From: Candidatus Latescibacterota bacterium
Lineage (GTDB): Bacteria > Latescibacterota > UBA2968 > GCA-2709665
Direction: 5' to 3'
DNA: 32,874 bases
NCBI GenBank assembly: GCA_012271065.1
Contig: JAAXHE010000366.1
Span: 7,879-40,752 of the forward strand
The notes below the pieces were generated by a model that did not search any database, was not told the origin of the DNA, and worked only from the letters and a program-made list of their open reading frames with translations. This document shows positions 7,890 through 16,600 of the stretch, piece by piece. The position numbers were made by a program, and so were the translations under genes. Each line of letters begins with the position of its first letter. Position 1 is the stretch's first letter.

Positions 7890-9666
7890 ACCGGACGTCA
7901 TCATCGCAACGGACTGCGGCAGCACGACCACCAAAGCCATTCTCATCGAGAAAGAAGAGGAATGCTACCGGCAGACCTGTCGCGGCGAGGCGCCTACCAC
8001 GGTCGAAGCTCCGTTCGAAGACGTCACCCGGGGCGTGCTCAACGCCATCCAGGAAGTCGAGGAACTCTCCGGGCGCGTCATCCTGGACGGAGAACGCATC
8101 ATCACGCCCGCGGCAGACGGCCGGGGCGTTGACATTTACGTGTCCACGAGCAGCGCCGGAGGCGGCCTTCAGATGATGGTCGGCGGCGTTGTCCAGGCGA
8201 TGACGGGCGAAAGCGCCCAGCGTACTGCGCTGGGCGCCGGCGCCATTGTCATGGACGTCCTCGCTTCCAACGACGGTCGCCTGCCCCATCAGAAAATCGA
8301 GCGCATCCGCCACTTGCGTCCCGACATGGTGCTCCTGTCCGGTGGAACGGACGGCGGTACCGTTAGTCACGTGGTGGAACTCGCGGAATTCATCGCCGCG
8401 GCGGACCCCAGACCGAGGTTCGGCGCCGGATTCCGGCTTCCGGTGATCTACGCCGGAAACACCGACGCACGTGAGAACGTTCAACAGGTCCTGGGCGAAA
8501 AAACCGCGCTGAAAACCACGGACAATATCCGCCCTCAACTCGAACGCGAGAACCTGGGACCGGCGCGGCAGGTGATCCACGACCTCTTCCTTGAACACGT
8601 GATGGCGCAGGCGCCCGGGTACCGCAAACTGATGGAATGGACGGGCGCCCCCATTATGCCAACGCCCGGCGCGGTCGGCCTGCTCATTCAGACCGTGGCC
8701 CGGCGTCGCAACATCAACGTCGTGGGTGTGGACATCGGCGGGGCGACCACCGATGTCTTCAGCGTGTTCGGGGATCGATTCAACCGTACCGTGAGCGCAA
8801 ACCTGGGTATGTCGTACAGCATCTCGAACGTACTGGCCGAGGCAGGCCTGCCGAACGTGATGCGCTGGATCCCATTTGAAATCGAAGAGGCCGACCTCAG
8901 GGACCGCGTCAAGAACAAGATGATCCGTCCGACCACCGTGCCCCAGACGCTGGAGGAGCTGCAGCTCGAGCAGGCCATCGCCCGCGAGGCATTGCGCCTG
9001 GCGTTCGAGCAGCACCGGGCCCTGGCCGTAGGCCTTAAAGGCGTGCAGACGGAACGCACCCTTTCCGACGCGTTCGATCAGACAGCCGGAGGCGAGAGCC
9101 TGATTCACATGCCGGACCTGGACCTGCTCGTGGGCAGCGGAGGCGTACTTTCCCACGCGCCCCGGCGCGCGCAGTCGGCCGCCATGCTCATCGACGCCTT
9201 CCAGCCACAGGGGTTTACGAGGCTCGCCGTCGACAGCATATTCATGATGCCCCACCTGGGCGTCCTGACAAGCGTCAATGAACAGGCCGCCGCCGAAGTC
9301 TTCGAACGGGACTGCCTGGTCGATCTGGGCGCCTGCATTGCGCCTTCAGGGCAGGGAAAACCGGGCGAAGTCTGCGCCACGTACGAAATTGCGCTTCCGG
9401 ACGGCACAGAGTCCGGCGAACTGAAAGTCGGAGCCCTCCATCTGTTCCACGCGGGCCCCGACCAGGAGGTCGACGTCAGCCTGCATCCCGAGTCGGGCTG
9501 GGACGCAGGGGCGGGGGCGGGTCAGTCGATTCAACGTACCGTGAGGGGCGGCGCGGCCGGTCTGATTCTCGACGGGCGCGGCCGGCCGCTTCCGTTTTCC
9601 GATGGGGACGCGGTCGAGCGGGTAACAGCCTGGAACAGGGCATTGGACCTTTATCCTCATCAATAG
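7882..9666 (+). CDS. MutL-type ASKHA ATPase (glutamate mutase L family)
   Basis: A 594-residue protein of the MutL family, encoded with glutamate mutase in clostridia and thought to be a chaperone or reactivase of B12 mutases; it is not the mismatch-repair MutL. ASKHA-type nucleotide motifs are visible: phosphate-1 ATDCGSTTTKAIL (residues 9-21), LLSGGTDGGT (151-160), phosphate-2 VGVDIGGATTDVFSV (281-295) and LLVGSGGVLSHAP (about 415-427). The end, with GLILDGRGRPLPF, is typical of the family. The gene overlaps the preceding small gene. No mutase subunit gene (mutS/mutE, kam or ort type) lies in the window; the neighbours are membrane proteins and an ABC transporter, so the client here is probably different. 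Family assignment is firm, role unknown. Confidence 0.85.
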   Translation: MDRPDVIIATDCGSTTTKAILIEKEEECYRQTCRGEAPTTVEAPFEDVTRGVLNAIQEVEELSGRVILDGERIITPAADGRGVDIYVSTSSAGGGLQMMVGGVVQAMTGESAQRTALGAGAIVMDVLASNDGRLPHQKIERIRHLRPDMVLLSGGTDGGTVSHVVELAEFIAAADPRPRFGAGFRLPVIYAGNTDARENVQQVLGEKTALKTTDNIRPQLERENLGPARQVIHDLFLEHVMAQAPGYRKLMEWTGAPIMPTPGAVGLLIQTVARRRNINVVGVDIGGATTDVFSVFGDRFNRTVSANLGMSYSISNVLAEAGLPNVMRWIPFEIEEADLRDRVKNKMIRPTTVPQTLEELQLEQAIAREALRLAFEQHRALAVGLKGVQTERTLSDAFDQTAGGESLIHMPDLDLLVGSGGVLSHAPRRAQSAAMLIDAFQPQGFTRLAVDSIFMMPHLGVLTSVNEQAAAEVFERDCLVDLGACIAPSGQGKPGEVCATYEIALPDGTESGELKVGALHLFHAGPDQEVDVSLHPESGWDAGAGAGQSIQRTVRGGAAGLILDGRGRPLPFSDGDAVERVTAWNRALDLYPHQ

Positions 9667-9673
9667 GCGTCAC

Positions 9674-9680
9674 AAGGAGG
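9674..9680 (+). promoter_or_regulatory. strong Shine-Dalgarno of the solute-binding protein
   Basis: AAGGAGG, a near-perfect anti-16S complement, lies six bases before the ATG at 9687. It is the strongest ribosome binding site in this cluster and fixes the start of the solute-binding protein even though that start leaves a long polar stretch before the signal sequence. Confidence 0.8.
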
Positions 9681-9686
9681 CGAACG

Positions 9687-11687
9687 ATGGCTGACAGTCC
9701 GTTGATAAAGTTGCTCTGCAGGCGAGGACGAGCCATTGTGGCCGAAGACAAGGCGCGCGACCGAGTCGAATCTGGAGGATTCGGGGAGGGAGCGCAACGC
9801 CGTCGTTCGGCCAAAAGGGCCGGAAGCAGCCCGGATGGACTTTATCAACGGGCTGCCAAAGTGTGCGGATTGGCAATCCTCGGGTTATTTTTCGTCTCCG
9901 CGGCCGCAGGCGAAACCCCCTGGGAGAAGGTTCAAAAAACACTATTGGATACGAGAGAAGCTCCCGCGATCGTACTTGACGGAACAGAACGGGTACAAGC
10001 CATGTACGCCGGCGATACGCGGCCGGAATACGGAGACTGGATGGTTCGCCATTTCCTTTCCGATCCGGAGAATTTCAATCCCTACGTTTCCAACGACTCG
10101 GGCGCTTCCACGGTACACCAGTACATCTTCGAATCCCTCCTCGAAATCGAGAACGAATCGCCGTACAAGCTCAGGGGTCTGGTTGCGAAAGGACCTCCCG
10201 CCATATCCGAAGACAAGCTCACCTACACCTTCGACCTGCGGGAGGACGTCCATTTTGCCGACGGCAAGCCGCTTTCGGCGGACGACGTCCTCTTCAGCAT
10301 CAAGGTCATCAAGAACCCGAAAGTCCTTGCTGCCTCGCTTCGAAATTACTTCGCGGCCGTAAGCGACGTCGAACAGGAAGGCAAATACAGAATCAGCTTC
10401 GTCTGCCGGGAACCCTACTTCAGGAACGACATCTCCCTGGGCGCCATGGAGATTCTTCCCAAACATTTCTACGACCCCGACGGACTGCTGGATCCCGTCG
10501 ATATCAGGAGTCTCATCGACGGTTCGTGGGAGAGCGGCCCACACGCGGAGCGCGTGCAGCAATTCGCGGAGAAGTTCAACTCAGCATACCATCGGAAAAT
10601 GCTGGGTTCCGGGCCATATCTCGTGAAAGACTGGGACGAAGACGTGGTCACGGGCCAGAAAGTTATACTTACCCGCAATCCCAACTACTGGGGACGGGAC
10701 CGGACCGATCTGATGCCCAAGGGATACGTGGAAAAGGTCGTCTTCAAAATCGTAAACGACCCTGAAGCCGCGTTTATAGAGCACACCAACGGAAACATCG
10801 ACTTCTTCGGCCTCAGACCCCTTCAGTTCAAGGACAAGAGCTGGTCTCCGGATTTTATCGAGCGATTCAAGAAGAGCGTGATCTATTCTTCTGGGTACGT
10901 GTACATCGGCTGGAACAACGCGCACCCCATCTTTCGCGACAAGCGCGTACGCAGAGCGATGACGTATCTCACCGACCGCGAGAGCATGGTCGTGAACCTC
11001 ATGTTCGGTCTGGCGGAAACCGTTGAGAGCCCCATCCACAAATTCCGTCCGGAATACAACCACAGCCTCGAACCCCACCCTTATGATCCCGACAGGGCAC
11101 TTGACCTTCTGGATGAGGCCGGCTGGACGGATAGCGATAACGACGGCATCCTGGACAAGGTCGTCGACGGCGAGAAACTCCCGTTCAAATTCGAATTCCT
11201 GGTCAACTCCGGGAACCAGCTCCGCAAAGACATCGCGCTGGCGTTGCAGTATGAACTGCAGGACATCGGAATCGTATGCGAGGTGCGCGAACTGGACTGG
11301 ACCATTTTTCTGGACCGGGTTGTTCGCAAGAAGGAATTCGCAGCCTGTACCCTGGGGTGGACCGGCAGCCTGAGTACCCCCCCGGACTCCTATCAGATCT
11401 GGCATTCCTCGCAGGCAGAGGGACAGGGGTCGAATTACATCGGCTTCAAGAACGACGAAGTCGACCGCATCCTGGAAACCTACCGGAGGGAATTCGATAT
11501 GGACAAAAGAATCCAGCTCTACCGGCGATTCCAGGAAATCCTTTACGACGAGCAACCCTATACGTTTCTGTGGAAATCCCGCAATGCGTGGTCGTACAGC
11601 AGGCGCTTTGCGGGGGACAACTGGTATGCCGGTGGCCCGGACACCCAGGAATGGTGGGTAGGCGCCTCCAACCGTTTGTACCAATAG
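9687..11687 (+). CDS. ABC transporter solute-binding protein, family 5
   Basis: A 666-residue periplasmic or lipid-anchored binding protein of the peptide/nickel (SBP_bac_5) family, which delivers oligopeptides or similar ligands to the permeases. The binding domain spans about 140-600 and includes the family pattern TYTFDLREDVHFADGKPLSADDVLFS. A DSDNDGILD loop near 480 is a possible calcium site common in this family. A hydrophobic signal core (about residues 59-72, CGLAILGLFFVSAAAG) is preceded by an unusual 57-residue polar, Arg-rich segment, although the start is backed by a perfect Shine-Dalgarno. No lipobox is evident. The permease genes follow directly. The ligand is unknown. Confidence 0.88.
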   Translation: MADSPLIKLLCRRGRAIVAEDKARDRVESGGFGEGAQRRRSAKRAGSSPDGLYQRAAKVCGLAILGLFFVSAAAGETPWEKVQKTLLDTREAPAIVLDGTERVQAMYAGDTRPEYGDWMVRHFLSDPENFNPYVSNDSGASTVHQYIFESLLEIENESPYKLRGLVAKGPPAISEDKLTYTFDLREDVHFADGKPLSADDVLFSIKVIKNPKVLAASLRNYFAAVSDVEQEGKYRISFVCREPYFRNDISLGAMEILPKHFYDPDGLLDPVDIRSLIDGSWESGPHAERVQQFAEKFNSAYHRKMLGSGPYLVKDWDEDVVTGQKVILTRNPNYWGRDRTDLMPKGYVEKVVFKIVNDPEAAFIEHTNGNIDFFGLRPLQFKDKSWSPDFIERFKKSVIYSSGYVYIGWNNAHPIFRDKRVRRAMTYLTDRESMVVNLMFGLAETVESPIHKFRPEYNHSLEPHPYDPDRALDLLDEAGWTDSDNDGILDKVVDGEKLPFKFEFLVNSGNQLRKDIALALQYELQDIGIVCEVRELDWTIFLDRVVRKKEFAACTLGWTGSLSTPPDSYQIWHSSQAEGQGSNYIGFKNDEVDRILETYRREFDMDKRIQLYRRFQEILYDEQPYTFLWKSRNAWSYSRRFAGDNWYAGGPDTQEWWVGASNRLYQ

Positions 11688-11758
11688 ACCGGGGAGACGA
11701 CCGGACCCTGTTGCAATCCCCGATGAACAGACATCGGCACGGAGAGGCCTGATAGCAG

Positions 11759-13060
11759 ATGATCCAGTACATCCTGCAGCGCAGCCTGCTGATGATCCCG
11801 ACGATGATCGGCATCACCCTGATTTCCTTCCTGGTCATGCATCTCGCTCCCGGCGACCCGGTCGACTTCTTTCTGGGCGGCATGGCGGGGGAAGAGGGCA
11901 TCTCGACGGATCGGCAGTCCGATTTCGACAAAACGCGCGATGACCTGCGCCGGCAACTCGGCCTGGACAGGCCGCTGCACGTCCAATACCTGAACTGGCT
12001 GTCGAGCCTGGTCCTTCACGTGGAGCCGCTCAACAGCTTCGAACGCACGGGCCGGCGCGTGGATCTTTTTCTCTCGACACTGGAACCCGCGGAAAGAAGC
12101 GAACTGGCCTCGTTGGAAAACGAGGCGCGCAAAGCCCGATTTCTACGCAGTTTCGAAAAGTATCATCCGGACGAGGCGCACGCGCTCGTCCATTCCTCTT
12201 TCTGGGAGGGCAAGACCGTCAAACTCGAGAACAACTACGAGTATGCCGGCGCCGGCCTGCTCCTCTTCCATTGCTTCGACCGGCGCTTTGTTACCCTCAA
12301 TTTCGGTCGTTCTTTCAAAGACCAGCAGCCGGTCATTTCCCACATCCTCGCGCGCTTGCCCATCACCATTGAAATCAACATCATCAGTCTGATCGTCGCC
12401 TATATCATCGGCCTGCCGCTCGGTATCTGGCTGGCTGTGAAGCAGGACACCCGGACCGACCGCACGCTGACCACCGGGACCTTTATCCTGTGGTCGATGC
12501 CTTCGTTCTGGGTCGGCATGCTTCTCATCGTGTTTTTCTGCAACAAGGAGTTCTTCTACTGGTTTCCGGCCTCCGGTATCCAGTCTCTGGACGCGTCTTC
12601 CGAGTGGGGATTCTGGCGACTGCTGACGGACCACGCCCATCACATGGCCATGCCGGTCCTGGCCTCGAGCTACGCCAGCTTCGCGGGTCTCTCCCGATTC
12701 ATGCGAACCAGCATGCTGGAGAACCTCAGGCTGGACTACGTCCGCACCGCGCGCGCGAAGGGCCTTCCGGAAAAAGTCGTGATTCTGAAGCACGTCTTCC
12801 GCAACTCACTGATTCCCATTGTGACCATACTGGCGAATCTGCTTCCGGCCATCATCGCCGGCTCGGTCTTTATCGAGACCATCTTCACCATTCCAGGGTT
12901 GGGGTTTCTTGGCGTTCAATCCGTACTCGTGCGCGACTATCCCATGGTTATGGCCATTCTGACCATCGGTTCGTTCCTCTCGTTGCTGGGAATTCTTCTC
13001 GCGGACATCCTCCTGAAAGTCGTGGACCCGCGCATCGAGTTTTCCCGTCTTCAGGGATAA
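11759..13060 (+). CDS. oppB: peptide-type ABC permease (OppB/DppB family)
   Basis: A 433-residue inner-membrane permease. The first helix with MIQYILQRSLLMIPTMIGIT and LAPGDPVD is the DppB/OppB signature. The EAA-loop motif (YVRTARAKGLPEKVV, about residues 328-342) contacts the ATPases, and the tail DPRIEF is typical. It is about 100 residues longer than usual because residues about 88-178, between the LNWLSSL segment and NFGRSF, form an extra polar, charged block in the external loop after helix 1. Six membrane segments are predicted in total. It pairs with the permease four bases downstream and with the ATPases at 18943 and 19943, although these lie 5 kb away. Confidence 0.88.
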   Translation: MIQYILQRSLLMIPTMIGITLISFLVMHLAPGDPVDFFLGGMAGEEGISTDRQSDFDKTRDDLRRQLGLDRPLHVQYLNWLSSLVLHVEPLNSFERTGRRVDLFLSTLEPAERSELASLENEARKARFLRSFEKYHPDEAHALVHSSFWEGKTVKLENNYEYAGAGLLLFHCFDRRFVTLNFGRSFKDQQPVISHILARLPITIEINIISLIVAYIIGLPLGIWLAVKQDTRTDRTLTTGTFILWSMPSFWVGMLLIVFFCNKEFFYWFPASGIQSLDASSEWGFWRLLTDHAHHMAMPVLASSYASFAGLSRFMRTSMLENLRLDYVRTARAKGLPEKVVILKHVFRNSLIPIVTILANLLPAIIAGSVFIETIFTIPGLGFLGVQSVLVRDYPMVMAILTIGSFLSLLGILLADILLKVVDPRIEFSRLQG

Positions 13061-13064
13061 ATCC

Positions 13065-14135
13065 ATGTCCGACGCGACAACGCGTGATCCCACAGAACCG
13101 GACGACCCGACGCCCGAACCCGAACCTGTCGAGGAGGGCCAGACCTACTCCAAACTGGTCTGGCGGCAGTTCAAGAAGAACCGGCCGGCCCTCATCAGCC
13201 TGGCGGCGATCGGCGTTCTCGCGTTCACGGCGGTGTTCGCGGATTTTCTCGCGGGCAACAAACCCTACTATATGAAGTACAGGGGCAAGACCTACTTCCC
13301 CGCCTTTCGCCAGTACGCCGTTCATCTCGGACTGGCTGACTGGCCGGCGCCGCTGAGAAGAAGGAAAAACTTCAAACGCCTGAGGTCGGAATCCGCGATA
13401 TTCCCGCCGGTTCCCTACGGTCCCAGCGACGTCAACCTGAGGGACAAGTACCAGCCACCCGGCACAGCGCATCTTCTGGGAACGGATCGGCTGGGCCGGG
13501 ACGTTCTTTCCGGGCTGATCCACGGTTCGCGATACGCACTGACCATCGGACTGGTCTCGGTGGCGATCTCGATGATCATCGGCGTCGCCCTCGGCGCGCT
13601 GGCGGGTTATTTCGGGGGCTGGACCGACCTGGTTCTTTCGCGTCTGTTCGAGCTCTGGGCGGCCATACCCACGCTCTTTCTGATTATCACTGTCGCCGCG
13701 TTCTTTCCACCCAGTCTCTTCTTCGTGATGATCATCCTCGGCTTTACCGGCTGGGTGGGTATCGCCAGACTCACGAGATCGCAGTTTCTGCAGGTAAGGA
13801 GCTACGACTTCGTTTCCGCGGCCAAGAGTCTGGGATATTCCAGCGGCCGTATCATGTTCATCCACATTCTGCCAAACGCGATCGCGCCCGTACTCATCCC
13901 GGCGGCCTTCGGGGTGGCGGGGGCCATTCTGGCCGAATCCGGCCTGAGCTTTCTCGGCATCGGCGTACCCGCGGAGGCCATCACCTGGGGCGCGATACTC
14001 GCGGGCGCCCGGAACAATACCGCGGCCTGGTGGCTGGTCATCGTACCCGGTTTCGCCATCTTTATCACCGTGACCCTTTACAACCTGCTGGGCGACGGCC
14101 TGCGAGACGCCCTGGACCCGAAGATGAAGGTGTGA
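13065..14135 (+). CDS. oppC: peptide-type ABC permease (OppC/DppC family, YejE-like)
   Basis: A 356-residue inner-membrane permease of the OppC family. After an acidic, Pro-rich N-terminus (about residues 1-26) and helix 1 there is an external loop of about 90 residues (KYRGKTYFPAF, later IFPPVPYGPSDVNL) resembling the YejE subgroup. HLLGTDRLGRDVLSGLIHGSR is the family signature, SYDFVSAAKSLGYSSGRIMF is the EAA loop, and the C-terminus NLLGDGLRDALDPK is typical. The start lies five bases after the oppB stop with an AGGGAT site inside oppB's end. The expected next gene, an ATPase, is replaced by five unrelated genes. Confidence 0.9.
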   Translation: MSDATTRDPTEPDDPTPEPEPVEEGQTYSKLVWRQFKKNRPALISLAAIGVLAFTAVFADFLAGNKPYYMKYRGKTYFPAFRQYAVHLGLADWPAPLRRRKNFKRLRSESAIFPPVPYGPSDVNLRDKYQPPGTAHLLGTDRLGRDVLSGLIHGSRYALTIGLVSVAISMIIGVALGALAGYFGGWTDLVLSRLFELWAAIPTLFLIITVAAFFPPSLFFVMIILGFTGWVGIARLTRSQFLQVRSYDFVSAAKSLGYSSGRIMFIHILPNAIAPVLIPAAFGVAGAILAESGLSFLGIGVPAEAITWGAILAGARNNTAAWWLVIVPGFAIFITVTLYNLLGDGLRDALDPKMKV

Positions 14136-14201
14136 GACCATCACCTGCCGACGATCGCGAAGGCAGGCTTCGCGGCGCGCCGGTTCCGAAAATCTGAACT
14201 G

Positions 14202-15323
14202 ATGGCACATACATACACACCGGGCCTGCGGGTCACCCGCAGCGCGACCGTTCGGAAGCGACGCCAGCTGCCGCTCACCGGAGAGGTATTGGCTTCGGAA
14301 GGCGAATCCGTGCAGCGCGATCGGGTGGTGGCCCGGACCGAACTGCCCGGCGACGTGACCACCCTGAACCTGGTCAACAGGCTTGGCGTCACACCGGACG
14401 AACTGCCGGCCTTCATGCTCAAGAAGGAGGGTGAGCCGGTGGAGTCGGGGGAACCTGTCGCAGAGACGCGGCCGTTCATCAGCTGGTTCAAAACCACTGT
14501 GGAATCGCCGGTTACCGGCACCGTGGAGAGCGTATCGCCCGTTACCGGCCAGGTCATTCTGCGAGGGCCGCCCCGACCTGTCCAGGTCAGGGCGTACGTG
14601 GACGGCACCGTTGTGGAAACCATTCCCGGCGAGGGCGTCACAGTTGAAACCGTCGGCGCGTTTCTTCAGGGGATTTTCGGCATCGGCGGGGAGAGCTGGG
14701 GTGCGATCCGGACACTTGCCGCCACACCCGATGAGCGGCTTCCGGCAGACCGGATCGACGCCTCCTGCGCCGGCAGGATCTGCATCGCCGGAGGCCTGGT
14801 CACCCTGGATCTCATCCGGAAAGCGCGTGAGATCGGCGCAGCCGGCCTTATTGGCGGGGGCATCCGCGACCATGACCTGCGCAGCCTTCTCGGTTATGAC
14901 CTGGGCGTGGCCATTACGGGCACGGAGGAAATCGGCCTTACCGTCGTGATTACCGAAGGATTCGGCGACATCGCCATGGCAACGAAAACCTTCGATATCC
15001 TGAACGAGAGAAACGGCGACGAGGCCTCGATCTCTGGCGCAACCCAGATCCGGGCGGGGGTACTTCGCCCCGAAATCATCGTTCCGGACACGGAGAGTTC
15101 AGCCGCCGCCGAGGAAGCCGTCGCCCGGGACGGCCTGTCCATCGGAGATCCGGTCCGAACGATACGGGCGCCCTTCTTCGGAAAGACCGGTGTCGTCACC
15201 GCCCTGCCGTCAGAACTGGCGGCCGTCGAGTCGGAAATCCAGGTACGTGTCCTTGAAGTTCAATTCGAGAACGGACAACAGGCCGTGATACCCCGCGCAA
15301 ACGCCGAAAGGATCGAGGCATGA
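14202..15323 (+). CDS. barrel-sandwich/KOW-like protein of unknown function
   Basis: A 373-residue protein without signal peptide or membrane helix, which I do not recognise. Residues about 20-50 (LPLTGEVLASEGESVQRDRVVA) and 70-125 (EGEPVESGEPVAE, then SPVTGTVESVSPVTGQVILRG) look like barrel-sandwich (lipoyl/biotinyl-like or RnfC-like) folds, but no attachment lysine motif is seen. The middle (about 185-280) has GGLVTLDLIRKA, GLIGGGI and VVITEGFGDIAM, an alpha/beta-like unit. The last 60 residues (APFFGKTGVVTALPSEL to QQAVIPRANAERIE) resemble a KOW/SH3-type beta domain. The stop overlaps an ATG for the next gene. The cluster suggests a soluble partner of the membrane proteins. Confidence 0.7.
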   Translation: MAHTYTPGLRVTRSATVRKRRQLPLTGEVLASEGESVQRDRVVARTELPGDVTTLNLVNRLGVTPDELPAFMLKKEGEPVESGEPVAETRPFISWFKTTVESPVTGTVESVSPVTGQVILRGPPRPVQVRAYVDGTVVETIPGEGVTVETVGAFLQGIFGIGGESWGAIRTLAATPDERLPADRIDASCAGRICIAGGLVTLDLIRKAREIGAAGLIGGGIRDHDLRSLLGYDLGVAITGTEEIGLTVVITEGFGDIAMATKTFDILNERNGDEASISGATQIRAGVLRPEIIVPDTESSAAAEEAVARDGLSIGDPVRTIRAPFFGKTGVVTALPSELAAVESEIQVRVLEVQFENGQQAVIPRANAERIEA

Positions 15324-15373
15324 TGATTTGGAGCGTCCAGGCGCGCCTGATTAAAACCGCCAGGAGACACGCA

Positions 15374-16555
15374 ATGGCGCATCTATTCCGCAGTTTCGCC
15401 CTTGTCATCGCTGCCGCGCCGGCCGCAGGCGGTTCGGCGCCCACCGAGGTCCGGGCTTTCGACACGCCCAACGACCAGGGGCACAGCATCACGCTGACAT
15501 GGCGCCGGATGGATGACCTGCCTGACAGCGCGCGATATCGCATCAGCGTTTCCGAACGTCCGGACGGGCCATTCCATCAGGTCGCCGAACTGGAACCCAA
15601 TACGGCTCCGACGATGGCCGACGAGCCGGCCACGTTCGGCAGTGGTGAGGAGAACCGCAATCATCACTTCACACACATCGAATCCTACCTCGATCCCGAC
15701 GGACGGAACCGGATCCGGCTCGAGAACGATCGACCCTATTTCGTTCGCCTCGGCGTCCACGGCGCAGGCCACACGGTTGTGGAAGCCCGGGCTCGCGGCA
15801 ACTACTTCAACTGGACCAAGAGCAACAATTTTCTGCTGGCCGCGCTGTTCTCCATTCTGATCCTCGTCTATATCCGCCTTGCCCGGCGAAAGAATCTCTA
15901 TATCCGGCGGCTGGCAGGCCTGGACGCTCTGGACGAAGCCCTGGGCCGGGCAACCGAAATGGGCAAACCAGTGCTATTCGTGCACGGTCTTCAGGACATG
16001 GGTAGCCCCTCCACCATTGCCGCCGTGAACATACTCGGCCAGGTGGCGAAGAGAACCGCCGAATACGACACTCAGCTCAAGGTTGGAAATCGGGATCCGA
16101 TTGTGATGTCCGTGAGCCAGGAAGTGGTCAAAGAGTCATGCATCGAAGCCGGAAGACCCGACGCGTTCAATCCGGACAACATCTTTCTGGCGGCCGCGGA
16201 CCAGTTCAGCTACGCGGCCGCGCTCGAGGGACTGATGGTGCGGGAAAGACCGGCAGCCAATCTTCTGATGGGGTATTTTTACGCCGAATCCCTGCTCCTG
16301 GCGGAGACCGGCTCCACAACCGGCGCTATCCAGATCGCCGCGACCGACGCCTACACACAGCTTCCGTTCTTTATCACAACCTGCGACTATACCCTGATGG
16401 GAGAGGAACTCTACGCCGCCAGCGCCTATCTGTCCAGAGATCCCAAACTGCTGGGAAGCCTGAAGGGACAGGACCTGGGGAAGGGAATCCTTATCCTTAT
16501 GCTGGTGCTGGGTTCTTTACTGGCCGGCATCGGCTTCTGGCCGATCTTGAGCTGA
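15374..16555 (+). CDS. FN3 and DUF6754-like membrane protein
   Basis: A 393-residue protein from the ATG at 15374, which has an AGGAG site seven bases upstream and gives a signal-like start (MAHLFRSFALVIAAAPAAGG). Upstream in-frame ATGs at 15320 and 15323 overlap the previous stop and are the alternative. Residues about 23-90 resemble a fibronectin type III domain outside the membrane, including TLTWRR and YRISVSE. A membrane helix lies at about 152-172 and another at the C-terminus (about 372-391). Between them is an alpha/beta domain with GKPVLFVHGLQDMG, DNIFLAAADQFSYAAALEG and QIAATDAYTQLPFF, which resembles DUF6754; that name is from memory and tentative. Function unknown. Confidence 0.7.
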   Translation: MAHLFRSFALVIAAAPAAGGSAPTEVRAFDTPNDQGHSITLTWRRMDDLPDSARYRISVSERPDGPFHQVAELEPNTAPTMADEPATFGSGEENRNHHFTHIESYLDPDGRNRIRLENDRPYFVRLGVHGAGHTVVEARARGNYFNWTKSNNFLLAALFSILILVYIRLARRKNLYIRRLAGLDALDEALGRATEMGKPVLFVHGLQDMGSPSTIAAVNILGQVAKRTAEYDTQLKVGNRDPIVMSVSQEVVKESCIEAGRPDAFNPDNIFLAAADQFSYAAALEGLMVRERPAANLLMGYFYAESLLLAETGSTTGAIQIAATDAYTQLPFFITTCDYTLMGEELYAASAYLSRDPKLLGSLKGQDLGKGILILMLVLGSLLAGIGFWPILS

Positions 16556-16600
16556 CAACGACAGAATAGCTTATACGTAAATCCTCTGGGAGAAAATCGA

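Noticed and set aside
7777..9255. Minus-strand frame of 492 codons opposite the MutL-like gene
   Set aside because: It mirrors the real gene in a GC-rich background and shows a His/Arg/Gly-rich translation without motifs.
7882..9666. DNA mismatch-repair MutL
   Set aside because: The name is shared, but the protein has ASKHA motifs (DCGSTTTK, DIGGATTD) and none of the GHKL motifs of mismatch-repair MutL.
12948..14873. Long open frame on the minus strand (641 codons)
   Set aside because: It lies opposite the OppC-type permease and the barrel-sandwich gene, both supported by motifs. GC-rich codon use leaves the antisense frame open, and its translation is low-complexity with no recognisable motif.
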